A DNA stretch of 64,000 bases. Source: Rubinisphaera margarita (lineage in GTDB: Bacteria; Planctomycetota; Planctomycetia; Planctomycetales; Planctomycetaceae). The stretch spans positions 248,001 through 312,000 of the forward strand of contig NZ_JAKFGB010000020.1 in NCBI RefSeq assembly GCF_022267515.1, in the 5' to 3' direction. Both the position numbers and the translations under genes were made by a program. Each line of letters opens with the position of its first letter. Positions within the stretch are counted from its first letter, which is position 1. Shown in pieces: positions 26,975 through 36,529 of the stretch. Under the pieces are notes generated by a model. That model was not told the DNA's origin, searched no databases, and saw only the letters and a program-made list of their open reading frames with translations.

Positions 26975-28132
26975 TCAACCTCGCGTGGGAACCGTTTCCC
27001 GAAGGGTCGCGGCGGCTGAACCCTGTTCGATCTGCCGAATCAGGCCGGCCATTTCCCAGGCGGTCACGTAGTGATAACGGAACCGTGGATCCTGCTCGCT
27101 GCGTTTGCGAAGGTTCAGGTGAAACTCGACCATCTGCGGCCCCAGCAGCATGTCGATGTTTCCCTCTTTGCAGCCATGCGTATGCAGCTTCACGAACTTC
27201 CAGTTCGGCTTCCCAAGAGCATGCACATTGGCCTGCAACCAGAGATCGAGCCGTCCCATCGTCGGGGGACGGGTCCCGTGGAGGTCTCCGTTCTCGATTC
27301 TCGGAAAGATTCCAAGCTTCGGTCTGGTCCAGTCAGGCACCAATGGGCCCTGAACCATCAGCAGGGAGTCCTGAGGCGGCTTCCGACCGACTTTGACCCG
27401 TTGGCCCGTCGCATGTGAGGCGGGCTGGCCGGGGCGGTCCCAGGCGTGATACAGGCTGTTGATGGTGCAGACCTGAGTCGGGGAAGGAGCGGACGGCATC
27501 GTAAAGTCGGCGTAACAGCCCGTTTCCCGAAGAATGGTCAGCTCTTCGTTCACGCCACAGAACCAGCCTTTCGGATGGGAATTGCAGAGTGCCCAGTTGC
27601 CGTGAATGAAACCGTAGGTGATCTCGCCAGTGGCCGGATCTCTCCGAAGCAGTCCGTGACGATGAAATAGCGTATCGCGGAACGTGCTCAGTTTTTCCGT
27701 CAGGGATTCCACGGTGTCGTTCTCGTGATGCAGATGGATCTCGACATCGCCGAATCCGGCTTCGCAGAGTTCACGCAGGGCATCGAGGTATTCCGGCTGA
27801 TACTCATCCTGCGGAAAGAAGAACGAATGCTGCGGCGGGCGGCCGGTGACATCGACCAGTTCTTTGAACAGCTTCGGATACTCGCTGCACCAGCGGTTCA
27901 CCAGTTCCAGCGCCTGCGGTTTCGGCAGATTGCCCCGCTCTGGTTCGTAGTGATCGCAAATCGCGATAAAGACGTCGAGCGGCTCATCAGGCAGATCGAC
28001 GGGCACTTCGCGGTCCGTGGGGAAATAATAACTCCCCAGCCAGCGATGCATCTCCCGCTTCCGCAGTGCCAGCAGATAACCGCCGACAAGTCCGAGGGCG
28101 ATAACGGGAATAAAAGCAAGCAGATACCACAT
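26975..28132 (-). CDS. NodB-like polysaccharide deacetylase-related membrane protein
   Basis: The 385-residue protein has an N-terminal membrane anchor (WYLLAFIPVIALGLVGGYLLAL). The body keeps features of the glycoside hydrolase/deacetylase superfamily: an Asp-His pair in IAICDHYEP near residue 62, HSFFFPQDEYQPEYL, the metal-site-like VEIHLHHENDT near 140 and KLHTHGC near 320. It is the last gene of the glycan cluster, 67 nt after a glycosyltransferase. It probably trims or deacetylates the surface polymer at the membrane. The match to classical deacetylases is loose, so catalysis is uncertain. Confidence 0.72.
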   Translation of the reverse strand: MWYLLAFIPVIALGLVGGYLLALRKREMHRWLGSYYFPTDREVPVDLPDEPLDVFIAICDHYEPERGNLPKPQALELVNRWCSEYPKLFKELVDVTGRPPQHSFFFPQDEYQPEYLDALRELCEAGFGDVEIHLHHENDTVESLTEKLSTFRDTLFHRHGLLRRDPATGEITYGFIHGNWALCNSHPKGWFCGVNEELTILRETGCYADFTMPSAPSPTQVCTINSLYHAWDRPGQPASHATGQRVKVGRKPPQDSLLMVQGPLVPDWTRPKLGIFPRIENGDLHGTRPPTMGRLDLWLQANVHALGKPNWKFVKLHTHGCKEGNIDMLLGPQMVEFHLNLRKRSEQDPRFRYHYVTAWEMAGLIRQIEQGSAAATLRETVPTRG

Positions 28133-28199
28133 GCGGCTGTTGTTCTTGCGAGTTCTGAATGAGAAAATCTTCGCCAGAATGCGTACGACGGGTTCAGGC

Positions 28200-29639
28200 T
28201 TATCGGGATATTAGCGTATCGACCGCGTTCTCAGAATGCGGTTTCTTGTCGCGTGCGAAATCGGAGTTCGCTCCGGTCAGACCGTCGAGAATCGCCGCCA
28301 GCTGTTCGGCCCGCTGACGCCGCCCATGGGCGGCCGGAGACCAGATCGCTCGTTCGCGCGGAATCCCCGCCTGATGCCGCTCCATTTCCGTTGCGAGACT
28401 CAGAGCAATCTGCTCTGGTTTCAGCGGATCGCAGGGCAGGGCATACGGACAATCGGCCGTCATGTCCCACATATCTCCCTGCGGCGAGATCAGCAGGAAC
28501 GGCTTTTCGCAGGCGAGATATTCGAAGATTTTACCGTTCACAATCCGCTCCGCGCCAGGAACCGGGGCATTGAGCAGTGTCAGGCAGTCCGAAGTCTGCA
28601 TCAGTCGAACAGCCTCGTCGTGGCTGATGAAAGGCAGCCGAACGAGACGGCATCCGGTGTTGGTCAGTCGATCGAGGACGGCTTCCTGGTCAGGGGTGCG
28701 ACGTCCGGCAATGACCAGCTCGAGTTGGGACAGAAGTAGCGGCGAGGTCTGGTGCAACTGCTCGATGGCCTTCACGAGCGGTTCGATCGGATTCAGATTC
28801 CACAGCGTGCCGACGTAGGCGAGGCGGAACAGATCCCTCCCGTTTCCGTAGTCCTTTCGGCTGCCGGCAGCGGCGGTGAAGTCCTCGGGGTCGAACCCGT
28901 TGTAAATGTATTCGCACCGCAGCGATGTGCCTGCGGCGATGGCCGAGTTCTTCACGGACTGGCGACTGGAGGGAGTCGTCGCGATGGCCATTGTCGCCTG
29001 ACGCAGCAGTCGGCTCTGCATTCGCTGCTGGATCCGCTGAGAGAGTCGGCTCTGCTGCTTGTTTTCCCAGTACGTGTTGCTGATGCCCCATTCATCGCGA
29101 TAGTCGAGCACAAGCGGGATCCCGAACTTCTTCGAGAGCCGTGCGCCGACAAGAAACGATGAGAACGGCGGAGCGGTCGCGACGATGACATCGTGCTGTT
29201 TTCGGCGCAGTAATTCGCAACCTGCGCGGTACGCGTTCGGACCCCACAACACCTGCATGTCGGGCTGAAAAACGAGGTTGGCCGCTCCTCGGGCCAGACC
29301 CTTGATTAAACGGGCCGGGCTCAAAGACGGCTTGCTCGGCCCTGGATCAGTTGAAGGCGTTCGTGCTGCCGCAGTCTTCTTCCTGCTTCCCGAAAAGCGT
29401 TCTTTGAACTCATAGCTTGGCTCCAGGGTCCGGGCTCGCACGATTTCCGTCGAGGCGGGAACGTCTCGGAGCAACGATTCATCTTTCAGGGGGACGGAGG
29501 GGTTGGCGACGGTGAGCACCGAGCTCTCCCAGCCGAAGTCGGGAAGATACTTGGTGAACTTCACCACGCGATGGACGCCAATTCCCCCCGACGGCGGAAA
29601 CTGATAGGCGATAAATAGAACTCTCCGTGGTGCCTGCAC
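28200..29639 (-). CDS. Glycosyltransferase family 4 protein (1)
   Basis: The 479-residue protein has two Rossmann-like halves of the GT-B fold. The N-terminus reads RRVLFIAYQFPPSGGIGVHRVVKFTKYL with the glycine-rich loop. The acceptor domain includes LDYRDEWG, and the donor domain contains YNGFDPEDF, RLAYVGTLW and the late GAERIVNGKIFEYLACEKP block, where E-x7-E-type sugar-nucleotide residues sit. It would add a sugar to a lipid-linked glycan on the cytoplasmic face. It carries an unusual low-complexity linker (SRKKTAAARTPSTDPG) near residue 90. Sugar specificity is unknown. Confidence 0.88.
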   Translation of the reverse strand: MQAPRRVLFIAYQFPPSGGIGVHRVVKFTKYLPDFGWESSVLTVANPSVPLKDESLLRDVPASTEIVRARTLEPSYEFKERFSGSRKKTAAARTPSTDPGPSKPSLSPARLIKGLARGAANLVFQPDMQVLWGPNAYRAGCELLRRKQHDVIVATAPPFSSFLVGARLSKKFGIPLVLDYRDEWGISNTYWENKQQSRLSQRIQQRMQSRLLRQATMAIATTPSSRQSVKNSAIAAGTSLRCEYIYNGFDPEDFTAAAGSRKDYGNGRDLFRLAYVGTLWNLNPIEPLVKAIEQLHQTSPLLLSQLELVIAGRRTPDQEAVLDRLTNTGCRLVRLPFISHDEAVRLMQTSDCLTLLNAPVPGAERIVNGKIFEYLACEKPFLLISPQGDMWDMTADCPYALPCDPLKPEQIALSLATEMERHQAGIPRERAIWSPAAHGRRQRAEQLAAILDGLTGANSDFARDKKPHSENAVDTLISR

Positions 29640-29785
29640 CAGATTGGCCCTGTCTGCGTGGATCGGATCGGGCCCCGCCTCCGAGCGGCGAGACTGTTCG
29701 CGTTTTTCAACGCTTCAAGTATAGGTCGCAAAACCTGATGGTGCGGAACGGCAGCCGGTTCTTTGTTCAGGCTCGCGTATGGGAC

Positions 29786-30961
29786 TCAGGCCTGGTGCGT
29801 CGCCGGCAGTGAGTTCACAATCTCGATGATTTCATCAGCCATGTCGTCCCAGCTGCGAACGGCAGTGCTTTCAGCGCCAACCTGATAGTGCCCCGACAGA
29901 ACCTCGTCGATACCGTCGACCAGAGCTTCCGTATCGCCGGACGGAACGAGAACCGAATACTCATCGCCCGCGATCTCGGCGATGCTGCCGACGTCGGTGC
30001 TGACAAACGGCGTCCCGCAGGCCAGCGACTCGCGCAACACGTTTGGCAAGCCTTCGGAATGACTGCAGAGCACGGTCGCATCGGCCGCCTGATACCAGTT
30101 CGGCAAATCGCGGTGGCTCACCGAGCCGATTACCGAGACGATTGAATCGAGTCCTTTCTGGCGGATCTTTTGTTCGATCTCCGCCCGCTGCGGCCCATCG
30201 CCGACAAGGCAGAGAACAAAATCGTCGCCCCGGTTCGCTTTGATCTCTGCGGCGGCCAGCAGCATGTTCAGATTCTTGATCGCCACCATCCGTCCGACCC
30301 AGACAAGAAGTGGACGTTCGGGATCCATACCGAGCCATGCCCGGGCATTCTCTTTGTCGGCCGGACGAAAGTGTTCGGTGTCGACCCCCTGATAGACCGG
30401 GAAAATTCGCGAGCTGGGGGTGTCGAAACTCTCGACCACGTCAGCCAGTCCCTGACTGACGGTCAGAACGGCATCCGATTCCTGCAGAACCTGCATGATC
30501 GGCTTCCGACGGGAACGGTCCTGCGGCAGCACGAGCACGTCGGAACCGCCAATGATCACGCCGCACGGTTTATTCAACTGTTGAGCCAGACGCAGACCGG
30601 CGTCTCCATCGGGATGCGCCCAGTAAGAAAGAATGAAGTCCGGGTTCCAGCCCGACAGCGTGTCCGAGAGAGCCTGTTGAATCGACTTCCAGTAAAAGTG
30701 TCCGTACTTCGAACGCAGAATCTTCGGCGGGTACCAGTAGGTCGGATATCGGACGGGAATCTGATGGCTGACCAGGCCTTCAGTCGGTTCGACCGGACTG
30801 TGCCGCATTTTGCGAGACATCATCTCCCGCCAGGCCTGAGGGGCGATGACGCGGACGTCCACGCCGGCTCGCTGAAGTGCGCAGCAGGTTTCGTAGTTGA
30901 ACGTTCCCCGCGACGGATTCTGCGCGTCGGGAAAGATCGAACTTAGAAACAGAATATTCAT
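29786..30961 (-). CDS. Glycosyltransferase family 4 protein (2)
   Basis: This 391-residue GT-B enzyme begins MNILFLSSIFPDAQNPSRGTF. The donor site includes VYQGVDTEHFRP, LLVWVGRMVAIKNLNMLL and SHSEGLPNVLRESLACGTP, the last holding the conserved Glu pair. It resembles WecB/Pel-type GT4 enzymes of exopolysaccharide clusters. The ATG at 30961 is chosen as the normal family start; GTG 31000 would add 13 residues. It lies 84 nt after the preceding glycosyltransferase gene on the minus strand. Sugar donor and acceptor are unknown. Confidence 0.9.
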   Translation of the reverse strand: MNILFLSSIFPDAQNPSRGTFNYETCCALQRAGVDVRVIAPQAWREMMSRKMRHSPVEPTEGLVSHQIPVRYPTYWYPPKILRSKYGHFYWKSIQQALSDTLSGWNPDFILSYWAHPDGDAGLRLAQQLNKPCGVIIGGSDVLVLPQDRSRRKPIMQVLQESDAVLTVSQGLADVVESFDTPSSRIFPVYQGVDTEHFRPADKENARAWLGMDPERPLLVWVGRMVAIKNLNMLLAAAEIKANRGDDFVLCLVGDGPQRAEIEQKIRQKGLDSIVSVIGSVSHRDLPNWYQAADATVLCSHSEGLPNVLRESLACGTPFVSTDVGSIAEIAGDEYSVLVPSGDTEALVDGIDEVLSGHYQVGAESTAVRSWDDMADEIIEIVNSLPATHQA

Positions 30962-31045
30962 CGGCGGGCCCGCACTTTCAGATCTGAAGGTTACCTTCAC
31001 CGCGTTCCGTCAGTCGGATACCAGCTCCGGTCGACGAAAGAGATA

Positions 31046-32206
31046 CTAAACTTTTCCCCACGATTCCGACATCAAACTTCGATACAACGACTCGTACTCG
31101 CGAATCATGCGATCAATGTGAAACTTCTGTTCGACCTGATGCCGGGCGACCGTGCCCATGCTCTTCCATGTATCGCGGCGTTCCAGATGTCCACAGATCG
31201 CTCCGGCCAATTGTTCCGGCTCAGCGGGGGGAACCAGATATCCGGTGACGTCGGGCGTAACAATCTCCGGATTGCCGCCGACCGATGTGGTGATGATCGG
31301 CAACCCGACGGCCATGGCTTCCAGAAGCGTCAGCGAGATCCCTTCGGTCGAAGAGGATGAGACAAACATGGCCGACTTCGCCAGCAGTTCCGGGATGTCC
31401 GATCGTTCGCCAAGAAATGTCACAGTGCCGCCCAGATTCAGCTCGGCTGCCAGCTGTTCGAGCGAATCTCGTTCCTTGCCGTCGCCCACGAGTGTCAGAC
31501 GGAAATCGGGATGTCGATCAGCGACGATTCGTGTCGCCTTAAGCAATGTCGGGAAATCCTTCTCAGGACTCAGCCGGGCGACGCTGATGGCGTGCGGCTC
31601 ATCAACCGGCCCCGAATACGCAAACCGATTCACGTCGATGCCGTTCCACAGCGGTTCAATCTTGCGTTGGCTTAATCGATCCTGACCGCGACAGATGCGG
31701 GCCGAGTCTTCGGAGACCGCGAGGACGCGATCGGCGAGACGATTGGCCAGCAGGAAATGAAGCCGCTGTTTCCAGTGGTGACCGCATCCTCGGCCATGTT
31801 GGGTGTTGATGGCGACCGGAATCCCGGCAGCTCGAGCGGCCGGTGTCGCGTAGAAATGGGCATACGTGTTATGCGAATGAACGACATCAATGCCGTGATC
31901 GAGGAACAGGCGTCGCAGACCGGCCCATTTCGCGAACCGCCCTCCGGATTGATCCTTCAACGAGATGACTTTACAGCCCAGAGCTTCGATCTCCGCGGCT
32001 GGCTGACCGATCTGGTCCAGAGCGACAAAGATGGTCTCGAACTGGGAGCGGTTCCGCCGTCGGGCGAACTCGACGAGCAGTCGCTCCAGTCCACCAGTGC
32101 TCAGGCACATGCTCACGTGACAGATGCGAATCTTCGTTCCGTCCGTCGTGCCGGGGCCCGCGGTTGGCGTGGAATGGGTTGTCGGCATTGTGACGTTCTC
32201 AGTCAT
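31046..32206 (-). CDS. Glycosyltransferase family 4 protein (3)
   Basis: The 386-residue GT-B enzyme has CLSTGGLERLLVEFARR in the acceptor domain, a VHSHNTYAHFYATPAARAA block, PLWNGIDVNRF at the domain junction and SSTEGISLTLLEAMAVGLP with the Glu-x7-Glu donor motif. A polar 24-residue extension precedes the fold. The start overlaps the GNAT gene stop by 8 nt, so the two are translationally coupled. It is part of the surface-glycan operon; its linkage specificity cannot be read from sequence. Confidence 0.91.
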   Translation of the reverse strand: MTENVTMPTTHSTPTAGPGTTDGTKIRICHVSMCLSTGGLERLLVEFARRRNRSQFETIFVALDQIGQPAAEIEALGCKVISLKDQSGGRFAKWAGLRRLFLDHGIDVVHSHNTYAHFYATPAARAAGIPVAINTQHGRGCGHHWKQRLHFLLANRLADRVLAVSEDSARICRGQDRLSQRKIEPLWNGIDVNRFAYSGPVDEPHAISVARLSPEKDFPTLLKATRIVADRHPDFRLTLVGDGKERDSLEQLAAELNLGGTVTFLGERSDIPELLAKSAMFVSSSSTEGISLTLLEAMAVGLPIITTSVGGNPEIVTPDVTGYLVPPAEPEQLAGAICGHLERRDTWKSMGTVARHQVEQKFHIDRMIREYESLYRSLMSESWGKV

Positions 32207-33398
32207 TCTGGCCAGCTTTCGGGGTACGTATCATAAGTTGCTTAAGCTGCCGCAGCTGATCCCGAACGGTGAAGGCGAGCCGCTTTCGTTCGCAGGAAAT
32301 CCACTGAAGTTGATTCGACGATTTGCCAAGGTTTTCTTTGTGGCGTTTGTCTCCGACCAGGAAGTCGTAAGCGTCGTAACCTCGCAGGAGGGCTTCGTTC
32401 ATACAGAGAAAGTGGGACACGAGCCCCGGGCTGGAAACCTGTTCGAACGATGCAAAGCCGGAGACATAGTCAAGCAGGCGATTGCGGTCATTGAGCAGAT
32501 ACAGACAGCCAATGGTCTCTCCGGCCGAACGGATTCGCGTGAGCACGACGGCCCGCTGCTTAAAGCCTTGTTCAATCAACTGTCTTTGGAACTGATCGAA
32601 ACGCGGGCTGGCAAAGGCGCCCGGTTCTCCGACTGCCTGCCATCGAGCCTGGTGAAGTTCGACGAGTTCGCGGTAAATGTCACGAGCCTGATCCAGCGAT
32701 TCGGCCCACTCAACTTCCACCGGATCGAGTTGCTTCACACGACGCTTGAGATTGGAACGGGTACTCTTGCCGAGGTGTTCCAGGACCTCGGCTCCGCTTT
32801 CGCGGCAGCCCTTAAGATCGAAGTATCGTGATTCCCTCGAGCGGACCGAAGCTTCTGTGATCCCGGACCTCGGCGGCGGGATCAGGTCCCGGCTGTTGGC
32901 CTCGTCCACGCCGCTGAGTACGAACTGATCCCAGTCTTTACGCGACGACAGGAGTTGTTGCAGGGCAGCCAGAAACGGCTCGCGACAGGTGTCCTCGGTG
33001 AGCACTTCGTTGTACTCGACGCATACACTGTGTCCGTGCGGCTCTCCGGCGGTTCCGAGGTAGAGGCTGCGAATGGGGAACAGGCGAAGGAGTTTGTGAC
33101 GAACTTCGCTGATCAGACAGACGGCGCGAACCGTTCCGTCTATTGTGCCGATGGCAAAGACCGGACGGACGACGTTGCTGTAGTTGGCCAGCCAGGTCGA
33201 GGTCCACAACCAGGAACACGTCAGCGGCACATTCGCGAGTCGGAGTTCAAGGTCTTCCCAGGCGGCTTTGACCTGTGTGTAGTCGTCCATCGAATGGAGC
33301 GAGATTATCATCGAAGCGGGGGCGCCGACAGGCAATGTGTCTCGAAGGCTGGAGGATGCGACCGTTGTGGCGGTCGACGAAGTCGTAGTGTCGATCAT
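32199..33398 (-). CDS. FemAB/CelD-like GNAT acetyltransferase
   Basis: This 399-residue protein belongs to the GNAT-fold group found in exopolysaccharide clusters (BcsL/CelD-like). Typical blocks are CSWLWTSTWLANYS near residue 60, LGKSTRSNLKRRVKQL near 235, RAVVLTRIRSAGETIGCLYLL near 300 and the C-terminal YDFLVGDKRHKENLG. It probably acylates or aminoacylates a sugar or lipid intermediate. ATG 33398 (MIDTTTSS) is chosen; the open frame up to 33767 lies over the flippase gene and is a shadow. It sits 14 nt after the flippase and overlaps the next glycosyltransferase. Confidence 0.87.
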   Translation of the reverse strand: MIDTTTSSTATTVASSSLRDTLPVGAPASMIISLHSMDDYTQVKAAWEDLELRLANVPLTCSWLWTSTWLANYSNVVRPVFAIGTIDGTVRAVCLISEVRHKLLRLFPIRSLYLGTAGEPHGHSVCVEYNEVLTEDTCREPFLAALQQLLSSRKDWDQFVLSGVDEANSRDLIPPPRSGITEASVRSRESRYFDLKGCRESGAEVLEHLGKSTRSNLKRRVKQLDPVEVEWAESLDQARDIYRELVELHQARWQAVGEPGAFASPRFDQFQRQLIEQGFKQRAVVLTRIRSAGETIGCLYLLNDRNRLLDYVSGFASFEQVSSPGLVSHFLCMNEALLRGYDAYDFLVGDKRHKENLGKSSNQLQWISCERKRLAFTVRDQLRQLKQLMIRTPKAGQND

Positions 33399-33412
33399 CA
33401 AACGGGTTCCCT

Positions 33413-34912
33413 CTATTGGTTTAACAGCGATGGTGTGGGTCTCGGCAGGTCGTCGGAAAGCCTCAGCCGTTCGGCGGCGGCCAGACCGGCCAGCAGGACA
33501 ACCAGTGCGCCAACGAGGATGCCGAACACGTGCATCCACGTTGCCTGGGGATGCAGGCCATCGATCAGCAGCGAGTAAATCAAAATCAGGCACAGCGGCA
33601 GCAGTTGAGGGACGACCCCGCGCCGCAGAACCTGTCGCACGGTCAATCCGAGATGTCGCGCTCCCATTGGGAGAAGAATGCCGCCCTCGAAAACAACCAG
33701 CGGAACCAGGGTTCCGATCGCCACGCCGTAGACGCCGAGCCACGGCAGTAATGCCAGCGACAGGCACAAATTGGTGACGGCTTCCGCCAGGAAGAGCAGA
33801 GCCGGCAGTCGGACGTAGCCGGTTCCTGTCAGAACGTGGCGAATGAGCTGCGTTGGCAGAGCAATTAACTGACCGGCCAGGAGAATCAACAGCAGCCAGC
33901 TGCTTTGCAGGTAGCCGTTGCCAATCCAGACCTCAATCAACAGATGGCTGAAGAAATAGACGCCGATAAGAGCCGACCCCGTCAGCACGACGGCGAGTCC
34001 AAAGCCGCGGCAAACCAGCGATTGCAGTTCTTCATTCTGACTCGTCGAGTGCAGTTGTCCCGCTCGCGGCATGAAAACGTAGCCGACCTGGATCACAGGG
34101 GCTCGAATCATTTCGCAGACTCGAGACGCGATGTAATACGGCACTACAGCCAACGGTCCCAGCAGGAAACCGATGACAATCGTGTCGGTCATGTAGATCA
34201 GATGTTCCGCGATCAGCGACAGGAACGTGAACATGCTGAACGAGAGGCAACGCTGGTAGACCCGTCGGCGAAGATGTCGGAAGCGAAACTGTAGCGTCGG
34301 CACGAAACGAAAGGCGCAGATGCAGGTTGCAACGTTCTCGGCGACCGTCACGGCCAGGAAGATCAGAGCGAGCGTCAATAGATTCGGCTGCACATGCAGG
34401 AACACGAGAGTCAGGACGAGTCGGAGAATGTTGATCGAGATGACAATCGTTCGCTCGACATCGAACCGCTGGATCCCCATCAGGATCCCACCGAACGAGC
34501 TGCCGCCAATCGAGATCGCGGCATTCAGAGCCAGAATCACGATGGTCCAGCGGATCTCTGCAACGGCGTGGCCCGGCCAGTCGTTGATGAAGGGCGCAGC
34601 AATCGCCAGCCCGATACCGAGCAGAAATGCGATGCAGCCGGAGATCAGGTAGATCGACGTGATGCAGCTGAACGTCCGATTGAGTTCGATCCACTTCTCT
34701 TCCGTGTGATACTTCGAAGTGAACCGCGAGATCGCTTCGCCGAAGCCGAAGTAGAGCAGACCGGCATGACCGGCAATCGAGTTCAACAACAGCCACGTTC
34801 CGTACGTACTGTCTCCGACAGTGTGCAGGATATACGGCATCAAGAGGAAGCCGATTCCCAGCGTCACCGCATGCGCGAGCCAGCTGATCAGAACGTTAAC
34901 TTTGACCGACAT
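33413..34912 (-). CDS. Wzx-type lipopolysaccharide/exopolysaccharide flippase
   Basis: The 499-residue protein has about 12-14 membrane helices, beginning with VNVLISWLAHAVTLGIGFLLMPYILHTVG split over helix 1 and a TYGTWLLLNSIAGHAGLL segment. This matches the oligosaccharide flippase (MOP/PST) family, which moves lipid-linked repeat units across the inner membrane. A charged loop with STSQNEELQSL follows the middle of the protein, as in other family members. It lies 27 nt downstream of the O-antigen ligase-like gene and 14 nt upstream of the GNAT gene. Substrate is unknown. Confidence 0.9.
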   Translation of the reverse strand: MSVKVNVLISWLAHAVTLGIGFLLMPYILHTVGDSTYGTWLLLNSIAGHAGLLYFGFGEAISRFTSKYHTEEKWIELNRTFSCITSIYLISGCIAFLLGIGLAIAAPFINDWPGHAVAEIRWTIVILALNAAISIGGSSFGGILMGIQRFDVERTIVISINILRLVLTLVFLHVQPNLLTLALIFLAVTVAENVATCICAFRFVPTLQFRFRHLRRRVYQRCLSFSMFTFLSLIAEHLIYMTDTIVIGFLLGPLAVVPYYIASRVCEMIRAPVIQVGYVFMPRAGQLHSTSQNEELQSLVCRGFGLAVVLTGSALIGVYFFSHLLIEVWIGNGYLQSSWLLLILLAGQLIALPTQLIRHVLTGTGYVRLPALLFLAEAVTNLCLSLALLPWLGVYGVAIGTLVPLVVFEGGILLPMGARHLGLTVRQVLRRGVVPQLLPLCLILIYSLLIDGLHPQATWMHVFGILVGALVVLLAGLAAAERLRLSDDLPRPTPSLLNQ

Positions 34913-34939
34913 CGAATTCTGTCTTCTTCGGTTCTCGAC

Positions 34940-36268
34940 TTAGAAACGGGCGAAAATCTTGGTGGCGGTAAACATCGCGACAAACACCAGCATGCTGCTG
35001 GCCAGCCAGCGTTGAGTCAGCGCGTAATCGAGTCTTAACACGGGACGTCTCGGATAGAGATGAATTCCCGTAATGTTCAGATACGCCGCGGCCATGCCGA
35101 TAATGGTGTACGTCGGCGTGGGATAGCAGCGAGACAGCGACAGGAAACCGGCGGCCCAGGCGGCGATGATGGCGGCGACGAACGGCTGAAAGTATTTCAG
35201 ATCCGCGTCGTAAACGGTTTCGTCATCCCGCTTGAGTCGGAACATGCCGTACGCTGCAAAGAACAGGCAGCCGACGAACATCGACCCGCCGAACAGTCCC
35301 AGTTCGACGAAGGAATGCACGTAGGAGTTGTGAGCAACGTAGTCTGTCAGCCCTTCATACATGCCCTGACCGATGCCAAAGAAAATCTTCGGCGACTGAA
35401 TCGCCTGAAATCCTTCAGCCCACAGACGAATTCGTTGCTGACCGGTTCCGCCGGACAGATCGAAATTGGCCATGCGACCCAGCATCAACGGAGCCGCTGC
35501 GACTCCACAGCAGATCGCCGCAATGGCGAAAGCCCGGCCTCGCTTCATCGTCAGATAAGCCATGATGCCTGCGGCGGCTGCAATCAGGCCGCCGCGCGAG
35601 TGGGTATCGTGAATGGCGAGCAGAAGAAGCGGAAAGGCAAGCAACCAGACAAGCCGGGCCCAGCCCCAGTGGCGATCCATCAACTGAGACATGCAGAGAA
35701 AGCCGGTCGTGATGATTAGCAGCGACATATCGTTCGGGTCATGGAACATGCCCAGCCCACAGAGCCGAATCAGGAACTGATCCTGTCCGGAAGCCGAGTA
35801 GCCGATGCGTTCTTTGATATGCGTCAACGACTCAATTTTGATGAGATCGTGATAGTCGGCGTCCGCGATGCCGATGCTGAGCAGTCCGCAGATCGCCAGC
35901 GTCATGAGGAAGGCGCGGAATCGCCGTGTTGAGTCCACCACTGCGACGAGGACCAGGTAATAGACGACCGTCTTGAGCATCATTACGGTTCCCTGGATGG
36001 CTCCACCCAGATAACCGTTCGCGAGATGCGAAATCGGCACCGAGACCAGGACACCGAGAACGCACAGCGTGATCGGCTGGGCCAGCAGGCAACGGACTTT
36101 AATGTGATGCTGGATCTGCTTGTAGCTCAGCAGGCCAGCCGTCAGAATGAGGAACTCGTAAACCTGAAAGCCTTCCAGTTCGGGCAGCACTTCCCACGGG
36201 CGCACGAAGATTGTTGCGTTCGCGAGTACGAACAGAACAAACCCGATCTGGGATGGCGTGACGTTCAT
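34940..36268 (-). CDS. O-antigen ligase/polymerase family membrane protein
   Basis: The 442-residue protein has about 11-12 membrane segments and the large periplasmic loop typical of the Wzy_C family, with DTHSRGGLIAAAAG and the conserved HNSYVHSFVELGLFGG block near residue 335. It polymerises or ligates lipid-linked glycan units. It is the first gene of the minus-strand glycan operon. ATG 36268 (MNVTPSQIGF) is chosen for its fit to the first helix; the open frame up to 36382 reads into the leader and has no hydrophobic match. Confidence 0.9.
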   Translation of the reverse strand: MNVTPSQIGFVLFVLANATIFVRPWEVLPELEGFQVYEFLILTAGLLSYKQIQHHIKVRCLLAQPITLCVLGVLVSVPISHLANGYLGGAIQGTVMMLKTVVYYLVLVAVVDSTRRFRAFLMTLAICGLLSIGIADADYHDLIKIESLTHIKERIGYSASGQDQFLIRLCGLGMFHDPNDMSLLIITTGFLCMSQLMDRHWGWARLVWLLAFPLLLLAIHDTHSRGGLIAAAAGIMAYLTMKRGRAFAIAAICCGVAAAPLMLGRMANFDLSGGTGQQRIRLWAEGFQAIQSPKIFFGIGQGMYEGLTDYVAHNSYVHSFVELGLFGGSMFVGCLFFAAYGMFRLKRDDETVYDADLKYFQPFVAAIIAAWAAGFLSLSRCYPTPTYTIIGMAAAYLNITGIHLYPRRPVLRLDYALTQRWLASSMLVFVAMFTATKIFARF

Positions 36269-36529
36269 GAAGTCGGTCGATCTGGAGGATTTCCGGGACT
36301 TTCGGGCAGCGTGGGAAGTGGCCCTGCACAGTGCAGACCCTCGCCGCTGTCCCGAAAACGAGACGTTCCCTTTTGGAAACATAGGTCACTAAACTCCACT
36401 CGGTGGCCATCTTTCCCGATGCCTCCCTGAAATTCATCGCGGAGGGATACGAGCAACTTGCCGTTGTTGCCGAACGGAACGATTGAGCCGGTTACGCGGT
36501 TCGTACACAAACACGGAAAGGAATCAGGG

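Noticed and set aside
33399..33767. An N-terminal extension of the GNAT protein
   Set aside because: This stretch is antisense-free but overlaps the flippase coding end in another frame and reads as Arg/Pro/Gly-rich shadow sequence without family similarity.
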